Assembly: GCA_009602735.1 (NCBI GenBank)
Contig: WELA01009535.1
Span: forward strand, 604,961-668,960
DNA: 64,000 nt
From: Mesotaenium endlicherianum
Lineage: Eukaryota; Streptophyta; Zygnematophyceae; Zygnematales; Mesotaeniaceae
Direction: 5' to 3'
Shown in pieces: positions 12,194-29,378 of this stretch (position 1 is its first letter; each line of letters starts with the position of its first letter). A model generated the notes under the pieces. It saw only the letters and a program-made list of their open reading frames with translations. It ran no database searches and was not told where the DNA came from. A program made the translations under genes and the position numbers.

Positions 12194-14431
12194 CAGCTTT
12201 TTAGATATTGTCCATTGACCATTGACCATTTACACCTCTACTAGAGATTAGAGTCTTTCAGTACATATTGGGAACTTTTGAATATCAATCAAGATGTCTC
12301 TAAAAATTGATACTCCTGAAAGGCTAGCAAGCTAATTGCGTGATCAGGTTGCATAGTGGACCTGAAGTAAATAATACCTCAATATCCTGTAGGAAAGCTA
12401 TTCTTGATGAAGCCTTGTTTTAGAAGCATTGTAACACTTCGACAATTTATGGGTTGCATGTTGCTAAGAATTTTCGGGTCAAACTCTGGTGAATCGTAAG
12501 CGAACAGCATATGCTATATTTCATGTAGCTTCTTCTGTGCATCTTGAGCCCATTGCCAATACAAATTAGGGGACTATCCTAGCCAGCTATTGCTGGCAGG
12601 ATTGTGCTCAAAAAGCGCAGTGGATAATTCTCTACTTGACTTGCATAGTTACTGGTATATGAATCAATTTTTGATAGATGGTGCTCCTCTTTTTTACTCC
12701 TTTATCATGCCCCCTTAGATGCTGACTATGCAAAAAGGCAATTTACACTGCTGTGCGTCAGCAATATGCAACATGCATGGCATGCAGGGTCATAGTCGGC
12801 AGCTGCAAACCAAAGTTTGACAAGTGGTCAAATTGGTCAATTTCACAGTGCCATGCTTGATCGACACACCCAAGCCCCGTAAAGGCTTCTTTTTGCAAAG
12901 CAGCCTTCATTACAGCAGGAAGTAGCTGCTACACTTAGCCACCCACCCACCCCACCCGTGACCCCTCTAACCCCCTCCACAAGGAGGTGCACAAATTAGT
13001 CACAGCCATGCACAATAGTGTCGTTGTGTTGTTGTTTGGTACGTCAATGTCTATTGGCAGTAATCTGTGGCGAATATCCAGCGGCCAACCTCAACACAGC
13101 AAAAGCACCAAAAATTTATTTTGCATAAGTCTTATCCTTGTATGATCGCACAACGATTGGGGCAGTTGCTATTTGAGCATTTTTTTTCTCTAGGAGATTG
13201 AATAGAGTTGTCTTAATTTGTCAAGTAGATGTAAATGTAGCAACATGTAGGAAAGATATAGACAAGAACAGATGACGCGCATCGTAGCATACTATTACTC
13301 CTACTATTATTTCCATAATCACCTTCTTTCTTTCGAAATCAGGCAATTTGAACACAAAATGTCAAACCTGAGCTTCTTACCAGAGATGACAAAATGCAGA
13401 TTCACTAAGTCATCAAGCAGACACTGCTTATCAATCTGCATTGCGATTTAACTAACAAGCACGCTACACCAATTGTGGACATGTATCTACGTAACTTGGG
13501 TGGCTGGCTAAGTGGGAAAGCTGACAATCTGCTTCTTGACCTGCAGCAACGGCGAGGGAAGGTACTGCCGTAATACGAGAAATAATTACAATTTCCTTAA
13601 ATGGCTAATGACATAACCCCTTCCTTCACCTCAACCAACATTGAATTTGACTTGCACATTGACAATAAGACAGAATTGTCTACACGTACCTAAGAAGTGG
13701 GACAGACCAATTCAAAGGACAATGTCAACACATGGACTTGGACCGCACCTGCTGGGCATCCGCAGTGCACACCTTCCAGACTTCTCAATGTATATTCAGA
13801 GGATAAAAAGTCTCTACAAATACAACATCCAGCCTCAGAAGATGGTATAGAATTTTTGGTTTTTTTGGTGAATGCAATGAGACGGTAAATTAAAGAATTA
13901 CGCATAGAGAGTCTAGCTTTCAAAAGCAATCCCTGACAAAAGTAGCTCAACTTTGCCGCACGCAAAGTCAGCTGCTACACCTGTCATAACCGTGCAAAAG
14001 AAATGCGGGCAATACCAAGTATGTGGGCCAACAAACTTCTATTCACAATGTTCCATCATCGTCCACAACTTTCAGCCTCAATCACCGCCAACAGTCTAGG
14101 GAAAAAGGTAAGCCAAGTACCTCACAATGGCCATAGAGGCGGGTAACACGGGCCATCCCCAAACCCTCCCTGGACGCATTGTCCAACTTGATCGGCGACT
14201 ATAATCACTGCAGTCCTCTAGAAAGCTAGCCCTCACAATTAGCAGTAACAGCCACTAAATTGCAGTGTTTTACTTGGCATTTAAAGAGACCCTGGAGAAG
14301 TAAATCCTGGAAAGGTAACAAGAATGATATTTTCTACAAGGGTGGCCTCTCCAGTCAATGAGATAGCATCTCAGAAGTGGTAGTCACGTGCGGGAGATGA
14401 CGTAGTCTGTATTGCACAGTGCCTACTGCCG
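12194..14431. other. Intergenic region between convergent genes
   Basis: Lies between the stop of the acyltransferase-like gene (plus) and the stop of the Hsp40 gene (minus), so it should hold both 3' UTRs. I see no coding exon or repeat here. Confidence 0.5.
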
Positions 14432-17400
14432 CTAAGATTGTGCACACTGCACTCTAGGTTGGGCGTCTTCGTCCTCATCATAGGCCTCCTGGGCTCGTTC
14501 CTGCTGCCTCCTCCTCATCTCTTCCTCGATATTAACATCATGCAGAGTAGTCTCCTCGCACTCGTCCAGCTCCATGTCTGTCATGTGCGTGTTGAGATTC
14601 CTAGGAGGCAGCACTGACTCCAGCACCTTGCATTGTTCAACAGTCAAAGACCCCGACTCGGGGAACTCCACGTGGAATTGAATATACAGACGGCCCTTCA
14701 TGAACGGCCTCTGGTAGTGCGGCATGCCTTCATCGTTGATCGCCTTGAATTGCTCTGCATCACACGATAAGAAAAACTGCTGGTGCTTAACACAAGGCTA
14801 TGAAAGAAGCATCAACGCGCGAAAAGGGACAAGAAGCCAACTTGAAGCTACTTCCTAAGCCATCTACTAATCAACCACCTCAGTAACACATGAAGCCACA
14901 ATGCACCAAAATGACGAGAGCATGACTAGAAATAAGCACGTGACAACCAGGAGTACAATGACCTAGTCTCTTACACCCACAGTGCCACACCCACAGTGCC
15001 ATTGCCATATTAAGGCAAGGGTATCAATAGCACAAGGTGAGTCATGTACTAGTCTGTCCACCAACCACCCAACAGTCCTGCCTCTTCCTTTATTTACCGG
15101 TATTTGAGAAACACGTCTGTCATTCGATTATCAATCATGGTGCATGTCAATCATTGATATAAACGGGCAAATGTCAACCAGAAGCAACCACCTTTTTAAA
15201 CCACTGGCAAGTACTGAACATGATAACAACACAAGAGCATCTTAAGAAAAAGGACCACCTTAAAGAAAAAGGACCACCTTAGAGAAACATTGAAGTGTCA
15301 GATCCAGAAGAAAACACTGAATACAAGTCATCAACAACAGTAAAGCTGCAAATACATACTTGGCTTCACAATTTCCCCAGGTGCAGACTTCACCAAGAGT
15401 TGCCTCTTGTCGAGATGCTCTACAGGGAATTGGAAACCACAGAGAGCCTCTGTCAAGCTCAGTGTGTGCTCCATGAACAAGTCATCTCCCTTCCTCTTGA
15501 ATCTGGCGTGCTCCTTTTGTTGCAGCACAAAGACAATATCCCCAGTTACAGTGTCCGGCTGCAGAAAGCAAGGAGGATAAAACAAGGATAAAACAAGGTT
15601 AACAGTGGAGGCTCCACGAGTACGCCTTGACCACATAATTTAACTGTATGTTTTGTGCACAGAAGAGAGCCAAGCACGCCAGGCATGCTGCCAGACATCA
15701 GGATGGCCAGCCGTTAACGGAACAAAAAGCGGCAACCCTTACATCATTCTCCCAGAAGTATTCCCATTTCAACAGACTTGCTAAAGCCAACACTTAAGAC
15801 AGCAAGCCAAACTCTGATCTCCACCCTATGGCCGCATCACAATGCTTTACAAGCTATTTGCACAAAATGGAAGGAAGGACCAGGGGAAGGGGGCGGAGGA
15901 GGGCGATTAAAAGTAACAAAAAAAGTCATTGCACAGCATCATTACTCCTGCAAGACTGTGCACTATCAGAGGCGGCCAATTTGGTAAAACCTTTCCCATC
16001 ACCATGACTGAGATAACATGCAACAATTGCAAGACTTGGTGTGCCCTCACCGACCATTTTTAGACCGACGTCAAGTTTAAATACTATGAGGTGACTTCTA
16101 CAACTTATGCCATACTCCACTCAAAGCAATGATGGTGCTCCCTGATCAAGCCATAAAGGAAAGAGACATATAGCAACCAATTTGTCTTCACCATTCAGCT
16201 GTGGAGGACTCTATAGAATGCATGCACGCCAATATCAGCAACACAATAACATGCATGAAATACTGCTGCAGTAGCTTATTGATTCAAGAAACACTTACAG
16301 CTTCGTCAGCTTCACCAGCAAAAGTGATCTTCTGACCATGCTGCATCCCCTTCTCAACGTGAACCTCAAGTAGCTTCTTCTCTTGGGCTACCTTATTTCC
16401 CTTGCACTGTGGACACTTGTCCTTCTCAGATATCGTTTCACCTGCACAATGAGTGTGCAAGTGACATGAGGGATGCCCCCACAAGACAATACCCTCCCAA
16501 GTTGGAAAATCTACATGATACAATCACCCATTGATTCTTGAGCAGGTTTATGATGCTGGATAGCTTATATAGTTGTTTGTCAATTACTTAGTGATACCCC
16601 CATATGATCTCATTGTCTCATCAGCAGCTCTCAACTCGTAATAGCATGGACATTTACAATATCAGGTATATGACATTGTCCAACTTCCACATGTTTCTCT
16701 ATAATGTTCAAGTAACAAAGGACTCCTAATATAAACTGCACCTAGAGACTTCTTCAGAAAGCTTGTCGGTTCTCCAAAACATACCAATTCAGAAAGCTTG
16801 TCGTTTCTTTGAAACAAACCAACAGTTACCCCATATGGAAGTCTGTTTGGTCTCTAGCACAACCTACACATAGTCCCAAGATCCACTTTGCAAATACAAA
16901 GTGTGCCACTAGACATGAGCAGGTTCACGAAAGGGCACCTGTGCCTCTGCAGTCCGGGCAAACATGCTGCATTTGCTGAATCATATTAGGCCCCAATTGC
17001 CTAATAGAAACCTTCATGCCAGACCCTTGGCAACCAGCACAGGTACTGGAGGCTCCTGTCTTGGAACCCTTCCTGCATCGATGACATCCCAAAGTTCAGA
17101 GTCAGGTTTGTGTCATCAATGACACCCTTGCTATGTACCCAAGCGGAACCAGTCCACAAAAACGTATTAGGCCCAACCATGGCAGACGGTATTCGAAGCC
17201 GAAAAAAATTCCCTACAAAGCACGTCGTCGCCATAGAAACTTACCCTTTGCACTTGCTACAGAGGACATTTTTGGACAGCGACAACTTCTTGGATGTGCC
17301 ATTGTATAACTCTTCCAATGATACTTTCAAAGGATGCACAACGTCCTCGCCCCTCCTCTGTCTGCGACCTCTCCCGCCACCACCTGAAAGATAGAGACAA

Positions 17401-18137
17401 AGGATGAATGAGAAACAAAAAAGAAGCTAACTTACAAGCCACAGACCCTGTAATTCAACAGAAAAAAGCAACCAGGAGTGCAGACAACCAGTGGAAATCT
17501 CATCTTTTATTTTGCACAATTGCATGGAAGGGAAAAACAAACTAGCGGACAAGTGGATCTAGCATACCTCCACCAAATCCTCCACCAAAACCACCACCAC
17601 CCCCTCCAAAGAAAGACTCAAATATGTCAAACGGATTGTGGCCACCGCCTCCTCCGCCCATTCCTTCTTTGAGGGCATCTTCTCCATACTGATCGTAGAT
17701 CTCCCTCTTTTCTGGATCACTGAGAACCTCATACGCTTGTGCAAGCTCCTTGAACTGCGAACCAAGTAACATTGTCTTCCATCAGTTTTCTACGAACAAG
17801 CGCCTCCACTGTATACAAGCAGTCATAGGATCCAACGTAAACCACCACCAATATCCCGACGAACTCAACTTCGAGCTGATAATACAATAAACAACAATTT
17901 ATATGTCATCCACAACCCCACGCCAGAAGATACATATTGACGTGCTCCTCCAAGGCTACAAGGCTATAACAGCTATCTGCACACCTTCTCTGGGTCACCA
18001 CCCTTGTCAGGATGATTTTTGATTGCCGCTTTTCGGTAAGCTTTTTTCAATTCATCTGTATTTGCAGTCTTTGGTACTCCCAGCACCTCATAATACTTCG
18101 TGTTATCACTCTTCTTGGATGGCATGCGCCCAAACAT
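14432..18137 (-). CDS. Type I DnaJ/Hsp40 co-chaperone, plant DNAJ2/DNAJ3 type, 425 aa, complete
   Basis: Seven exons on the minus strand: 18137-17985, 17754-17568, 17383-17245, 17072-16939, 16441-16299, 15558-15360 and 14754-14432, together 426 codons with stop. The protein stimulates the ATPase of cytosolic Hsp70 through its J domain (about residues 14-75, HPD at 42-44). A Gly/Phe-rich linker (about 80-113) follows. Then come four zinc-binding CxxCxGxG-type repeats: CSKCKGKG (from residue 154), [16 protein letters not shown] and CPQCKGNK. The C-terminal substrate-binding domain includes [11 protein letters not shown]. The last four residues are CAQS, a CaaX box ending in Ser, which fits farnesylation; land-plant homologues end CAQQ. 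Length is close to the usual 420 residues. Two perfect heat-shock-type elements lie upstream. The start is the first ATG, matching the family N-terminus MFGR. Confidence 0.95.
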
Positions 18138-18365
18138 GGCTGCTGCACAATACTAAACTAGCAGCGTATAGATATATCGGCAAATTGATCGGAAAGGTCT
18201 GCTGATATCGAGATGCAGGCAAACTCAACTCACTGCGCGTCAGTCCGTATCCGGAGGCCAAGCGAGTACAAAACTACTAGCAACTTTAGAAACCTTAACC
18301 AGATGATTCGACAAATACGATGGCTCACAGAGACACGAACCTAACATACCAAGTAAGAGCTGCTG

Positions 18366-18376
18366 GAATGTTCTTC
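18366..18376. promoter_or_regulatory. Candidate heat-shock element upstream of the Hsp40 gene
   Basis: GAATGTTC followed directly by TTC gives nGAAnnTTCn plus a third unit, about 230 bp before the Hsp40 ATG. Such motifs bind heat-shock factors. Function is inferred from sequence and position only. Confidence 0.45.
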
Positions 18377-18808
18377 CGAGCAGGAGAGACTTTTCTCCTG
18401 CAGCAGGAAAACGCACGGCTAATGGGGCGAACTTCTGGCCAGTGGCGAGGCTCGACCGTACTATAGAGAGTCCACACTGCAGATCTGACTGCTTCGCGGC
18501 TGCGTCCACCTCTTACTTATTGCAGCTTCCAGAACCTACCCCATCTTCCGGGTTTCCAATCGATTTGATTTCTCACGGGTTGCTTGCGGGCCGGCCAGCA
18601 AACTGTATCGACAATTGAGGAGCCGTGGATCCAAATACTTACGGTTGAAAATGACTTAGAATGGACACGCAAGTCGTCTTTCAAGTCAATTAGGCACAAG
18701 CAAGGCTTCCCAACCGCCAAAATTTTGCACTCATTGGCTCAGATCTTCCTTGATCCGTACATTGCCCTATCAACCTGCCTCTGCGCGTGAGAATATGCAC
18801 TACGTCAT

Positions 18809-18816
18809 TTCTAGAA
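18809..18816. promoter_or_regulatory. Second candidate heat-shock element (TTCTAGAA)
   Basis: A perfect palindromic TTCnnGAA core about 670 bp upstream of the Hsp40 ATG. By itself an eight-base palindrome can occur by chance; its interest lies in the pairing with the closer element. Confidence 0.3.
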
Positions 18817-19157
18817 ACATCGCTGATGAGTCGTCTTTGGCACGGTCGGGCAGTTTTCCTTCGAGATTAGCGAAAGCGACACTGCTAGCAACGCCCTTAG
18901 TCACGGGGTGCTAACTGGCTGCGACTTTTTTGATTCATTGAAAGTTTCGCAAGAATTGCAAGTCGGGCGCAAAGGATTTCGTTCCATTGTTTTAAAGCGC
19001 AACCATCAGGGCTAAAATGGGCTGAATAAATCGAAAAGCGTGAAATCCTGCCGCAAGCGAAAAAGTGTCGCAATGAACGCCCTAATTTTGGAGGGAGTTA
19101 TCACCCCATGCCCTTAATACTGCAAAATTGCAAGATTAGAGCGGAGGATTTAATTGG

Positions 19158-19425
19158 AAACGTTAATTGGCACATAGAATGCTTCAAGCTTGAGGTAATA
19201 ATTTGCAAGCGCTAGTATAGTTCATTTCCGCTTGAAAACAACGTGTGAATGCTAAGTTAAAAGAAGGGGAGAAGAAAAGATATTGATATACCATGTGAAA
19301 ACGTTAATTGGCACATAGAATGCTTCAAGCTTGAGGTAATAATTTGCAAGCGCTATACTATGGTCTTCATTTCCGCTTGATAACAACGTGTGAATGCTAA
19401 GTTAAAAGAAGGGGAGACGAAAAAA
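19158..19425. repeat. Direct tandem duplication, two copies about 141 bp apart
   Basis: The block beginning AAACGTTAATTGGCACATAG at 19158 recurs at 19299. The copies stay alike through CAACGTGTGAATGCTAAG and AAAAGAAGGGGAGA, with a small indel near GCGCTA and a few substitutions. Confidence 0.9.
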
Positions 19426-20590
19426 TCTTAACATGCCATGAGTGGCATTGGGTCTCAAGGATTTTACCACTTAGTATAATTTTTACACACGTGCACTATA
19501 ATAAGATATTGGGCAAATGTTAATATTGAATAAAAAACTAGTTCAATATAAACATGTCTAATGAAGATACTTAAGAACTCGTATGCACTAGGTTGTAAGT
19601 GAACAAGTTATTGGATAAAGTTATTAGTTTGGATGGCTCTGAAAGACTTGCTCATAGCCCGTGAGCAAGCAAGTGGGTCAGGTTGGCATACCGCACACAA
19701 ATGACCTGCAAATGTTTTCGACACGACAATCCAAAAGACATTGCAACCCTTTATGCCACTATTATCTTCATTATTGAGAAACAATGTTTGTAATGTCATA
19801 TATGGAGTGTCGAAACGCCACACATAGTTTCTAAACCTCGAGTACAATGCCTATGGGCCCTCCGAAGAAGTATCATGGTGACCATCATTTTGGTGAACAT
19901 TAAATAGTCAATGATCATCGATTCGGGGTTTATGCACCTTGAAGATGTGCAAGTCACGAAATGGCCCATATTGATCCACTCAAAAAGCTATAGAAACTGA
20001 TCCCATACAAGCTAGGTAGGACGCAACATTGGACACACTACAAGTTTCCTACCTCCAAATCCAACATAGAGCAACGTTCCACGCATTTGTTAACATAGGC
20101 TTTCAAAATTTCAGCCGCCTATTTTTTTTGGAAATCGCCGAGGTCTTGAAATGCCGACGATCTTTCTAGTTTCTGAAAGTCATTGACGGCCTCTGACAAC
20201 TGAGTTTGTACTTGAGCTGGAATTCAACTTTGTGTGTTGGCTCTCCATCGGCGTGTTAAAGGTTATTAGATGCGCAATGTTTGAATTAGGGCCATGAAAG
20301 AATGACTCTACATACGTTGAAATTTACTAGTCCATCAATGATGTATTTTAAAAAAAAAATATGGAGAAGGTTTAACTTCTCGGACATGGAAGGGTGTATG
20401 TGCTCCCTTGAACTTACAACTTGATCTGCCAAGTTGTCCACCTTGCTTTCATGAGAAGCAACGACAGCAACCTACAGTGGTTAGGGAATGAAGACAATTT
20501 TGAGCCTTCGTGACCTCGTTCATGGATGTGGGTAATAAATTATCTTCCTATATAAGTCATATTCATCTGTTTCATTATCGTGACAAAAGC

Positions 20591-21099
20591 AAGTGTGTAG
20601 TGATTTGAGTTATTATATATTAGTTTGCATATATTTTGATGTTTTCAAATATATTTGGAGTGGTATTGTGTGGAGTCAAGTGTGAATAGGTACTCTAGTA
20701 ACTTGGTTCATGTCCTTTGAACCTTCCAAGGCATTTTCGAAGTTAGAGGAAAGACCTAGAAGAACTCCACGTGGCAAAAGTCAAATGTGCCATTTTTAGG
20801 TCAAAAGGACATGTGTACATTATTCTAGAAAGAGGTGGCAAGTTTTGGGATGTGTTGGGTGCCAACACATCAACATACACCTTCCTAGAAATTACTTATT
20901 TAGCAAGTATATAAACAAGAGCTAGAACATAGAAAGACATTCGAGAATCACTCTTGTATTTGCCAAAATCCAGAAATATATTAACTTTCAAGAAGCCATC
21001 TCTCTTTCAAGAAGCTACCACTTGTGTTCAAAGATCCTTGTCTTGAATAAAGTATTCTATTTTACTAAGTACTTTATCTATCTGTTTCACTACAAAGTG
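20591..21099. mobile_element. Solo LTR of Ty3/gypsy family A with 5-bp target duplication
   Basis: The LTR spans 20596-21094 (499 bp) and runs TGTAGTGATTTG to TTTCACTACA. AAGTG directly precedes it (20591-20595) and directly follows it (21095-21099), a perfect 5-bp target duplication. The same LTR occurs at 47008-47510, where a primer-binding site and gag follow, which identifies the family. No internal sequence is present, so recombination between two LTRs has removed the body of the element. Confidence 0.93.
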
Positions 21100-22743
21100 A
21101 CTGTAAAAGTCGCATCGCGTTTTGCTTTACTAAAAAATATAAAAAGTTTTTAAATATCTCGAAATGAAAATTTCGATCGGTTTTCATTTTCTTTGGCAAT
21201 TAAAACAAGCGCAGATAATTTATTAATTTTTCCATTTATTCCATAGCCATTTGATTTCAATCTTCAAATTGCACTACGCATTCAACTCATAATATATAAT
21301 ATTGCATTTAAATTCCCCGCGCTCACCCCCATGCAAAAATTCAACACATAATTGTCTTGTTATATGGGTTCTTGATAGCCATATTTTGAAAGTGGGTGTC
21401 CCACATAGGATCTGATCCCACGCCACTTCCTACGCGTTTGCTAGTGATTGGGGGGAATTGTCGCATCAATTTGGCCACGCCCGGGATTTGTTTAGGGTGT
21501 TATTATTTCATAGCACTTTCAATTGTAGCAGTACAAGTGATAACTATGTCATTTCTTTTCTTGTACTTTTTAAATATACTCATATGCAATGTCAGGACAG
21601 CCAAAATTTCCTAAGACTTCAAAGTTCACATTGGAGAGGAATGGGTCATTATGGTGGGAGAGTCAAGGACCGTGGCAGCTCTGAAAGCAATATGTTGAGA
21701 CAAAATACCAATATTTTGATGGAATAAGCGTGTTTTGATTGTTGCTTTTGTCTACCCTTGAAATTGAGCTTGAGAGTCACGAGCGTCCAACAATTGGTTA
21801 CCATGAATATCCAACCTCCGTCTATCATAAGTGTTCCGCAGGCCATGTTGTTTATATATCTACCATCCTATAAGTTGCACGTGACATGGAAGGCATGTGA
21901 TTACACTGAGTGTCGATGCTTCATGCATACCTCTTCATATTAGTGCAAGGAGCTTCAAGGCAAGTAGGACTTGAATTGTTGCTTATTCATATGCCACGAC
22001 ATCGCGCATATCTTGAGACCCCGTTCATGTGTCCTGAATATTTAAAGTACACCACAGCATATTGGAATTTTGAAATCGTGTTAAATTGCTTAACTATACA
22101 AACATAGCTCTAATTATTTGGAGAAGGATTAGGCAAGACATACTATGAGATTGCACCACATTTTAAACCACCGTGTTCATTATCATGACACGTGATAAAT
22201 CAATATTGCAAAGTACTTTGATACCTCTTCATGACAGCACCATTCGTTCGACCTTAGATGTACACTCGCTTCACCATTTATGCCTTCACTTAAACAGAGA
22301 GAGCCAGTAAATCTCCATTCAAAGTAGTCCAAGATAGGCCGCAATAGAATCAGGTTACAGTTCCCTAATGGTCATCCCTCACTTCATCCCTACCAATTTC
22401 ACATTAAAGTATAAGCAAGAATTACCATGAGCCACATTCCCAACTCCAGAATCGCCAACCCGGCTACTACTTGTCAATTTGTCAAATGGAAAACATGGAC
22501 ATATATTTGCTCAGGGCAGAGGTAAAAGCTGTAGACTTCAAATAAAATGAGCACCCTCACATTCCTTCATGATGAAATCATAGAGCATTCATACGTCATG
22601 CAAGTCCTGGTAAACAGCTAAATTCAGCAGTCACATAAGGATGCCAAATTATACCCACTACTGTCAATTGCTACAACCAGCAACTAGCAAAGCTCAATAA
22701 CATGCCATCCTTCATGCCCCACACAGCTAGATATGAGAACCTC
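21100..22743. other. AT-rich intergenic DNA
   Basis: No supported gene. It holds the 3' UTR of the helicase gene at its right end. Confidence 0.5.
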
Positions 22744-27492
<4,749 letters not shown>

Positions 27493-29378
27493 GGCTTACG
27501 AGGCAACCAAAAAAGTAACGGCAATTCAAACGCTTTCACTACTAAGTAGCAAAAGCAGTTCCTGTCAATGTAGTGAGTAAAGCGATCTGCTGTCAAACGA
27601 TCTGGATCGTGCTAAACATTTATAAAAATGACACCTGACGCCCTCCTAAATCACTTTGAAGCTTCAATGTTCTAAAAACCCTAACGGCTGCCACAGCCTC
27701 CCTCGCCCACTGCCGTCTAGGAACTCGTTGCTGCCTTGCACGTCTTTGGCAAATAGATCAGACTCCAGTGAACTAGCTCTCGACAATTCAAATACAGAAA
27801 CATGAGGGCCATCATTAAGCGGGGAGCGGAGGAAAGGGAATCAAAGTTACCCCAGCTTGTCGGAGGCTGGACCTGAGGTTGCGTTGTACGGCCACAAACA
27901 ACCTCAAGCGCCGCCCCCATCGTAAGCTTCACATTCACAATGCTGCACGGTACTAGGTGGTGAGTCGTGACTCTGGTGCAGCTCTGGTGAGTCGTGTTGA
28001 GTCGTGACTCGCACTGACGGCCCACGGGGTGCCTCATAAATTTATAGACAGTCGCGATTCCTCTACTCACCCAAGGTTCTTGGATCTCGTCGTGTAGTGA
28101 ATAAGTTGCTGTGTTTCGATCAGTTTCGAAACTTTCGATGTGTTTCCTCAGTTCTCCTATATGATATTGCATTTTTCTCTCTACTGAAAAGTATGAAGTA
28201 TGATACCCTGAGAGTATGTACCTTCTTCTTATATATCAGTATTTGATAAAAAATTATATATATGATATATTAAGATATAGATGATACTTTGAGATAGAAG
28301 TATGGCTTTTACTAGAATAAAGATGATAAAGAGATAAGTGCAAACTTAGATTTAACTTAGGTTAGATCTACATATCTCGCTTGATGCCCTTCGACACCCA
28401 TCAGCTTCGAGCAGTTAATTACTTGACGGTGGCGACGGACCACCGGTTTTATGACATCCTAGACATGATCACCCGAGACGACTATATATGCTGCCAGCGA
28501 AATGATCTCCTTCACAAGTATTTTGCCACTACATTCTTTTTCAAAAGTGCAATTCACTCCTGTTCTTTCTTCTCCCAAGTTTTGCAGACACTTCCATTGT
28601 AATCATTAAGCCCTCATATCTATTAACCACATTGATTGCGCTCTTGAGTTTTTATCCAAGTCTTTACTTCAGAGTGTCCTAGAAAGCCGGACCTCCAAGA
28701 ATAATTATTCTCATAAACATTGTGGCTGAAGGAACTATCATGGCGACTATCCATTCAAGCATATCATGAAATCAAGTACACTTCAGAACTTCCACAAATG
28801 CCTATATTAGTGCATGGGCATGTACTGCATCTCTCATGAGCACAAAATTGCGACACTACACATCATATAAAAAAACTCCAATAAGGGGCATGCACTCTAC
28901 AAAAGCACTCTCTAGCAAAAGGAGAGACACTCGCTGAACACTTGACAAATATGCTAACCATATGGCATGAACTCTTAAATATATATCGAAGCTGTGTCCT
29001 AAACAAACTGGTACCACACATGACCGCTTTGTCCAAACACTGAAATTACGAGCACAATAAAATGAGCCGCTTGAAAATAACGTCTACAAAATATTTCTAC
29101 ACTCAATCGAGGAATGCATGAGATCGTGTAATAAAGACGCAAGGACTACATGACCAACTAAAGAATCCGAAAAATACAAAAGCTTGACATGTCAGGCACA
29201 CAAGTCCTTCAATGCATGTTAAGCTATCTATTGCTGGTCAAATGAGGCCAACAAGGTCGCTGCCTTGTTGGTCCGTCGCAATGAGATGACCCCTACATAG
29301 GTTAAGAGATCAATAGAGTCTCCACATGGCACAAACTGAGAACCTCAACCTGAGGAGCACTCAAAGAGCTGGGCAACT
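27493..29378. other. Intergenic region, 5' of the helicase and 3' of the GLG1-like gene
   Basis: Should contain the helicase promoter and the 3' UTR of the GLG1-like gene. It is very AT-rich at 28180-28330. The open frame at 27717-28172 shows no family features. Confidence 0.5.

Larger units (their letters stand above)
18138..20590. other. Upstream region of the Hsp40 gene and AT-rich intergenic DNA
   Basis: Holds the 5' UTR and promoter of the Hsp40 gene, a direct tandem duplication (19158-19425), and otherwise AT-rich sequence with no supported gene. Confidence 0.5.

Noticed and set aside
18381-18410. Short inverted repeat AGGAGA...TCTCCT as a terminator or hairpin regulator
   Set aside because: A six-base stem in a eukaryotic 5' region is not meaningful without more support.
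27717-28172. 151-aa open frame upstream of the helicase
   Set aside because: No recognisable domain, and it lies in the probable promoter and 5' UTR region.
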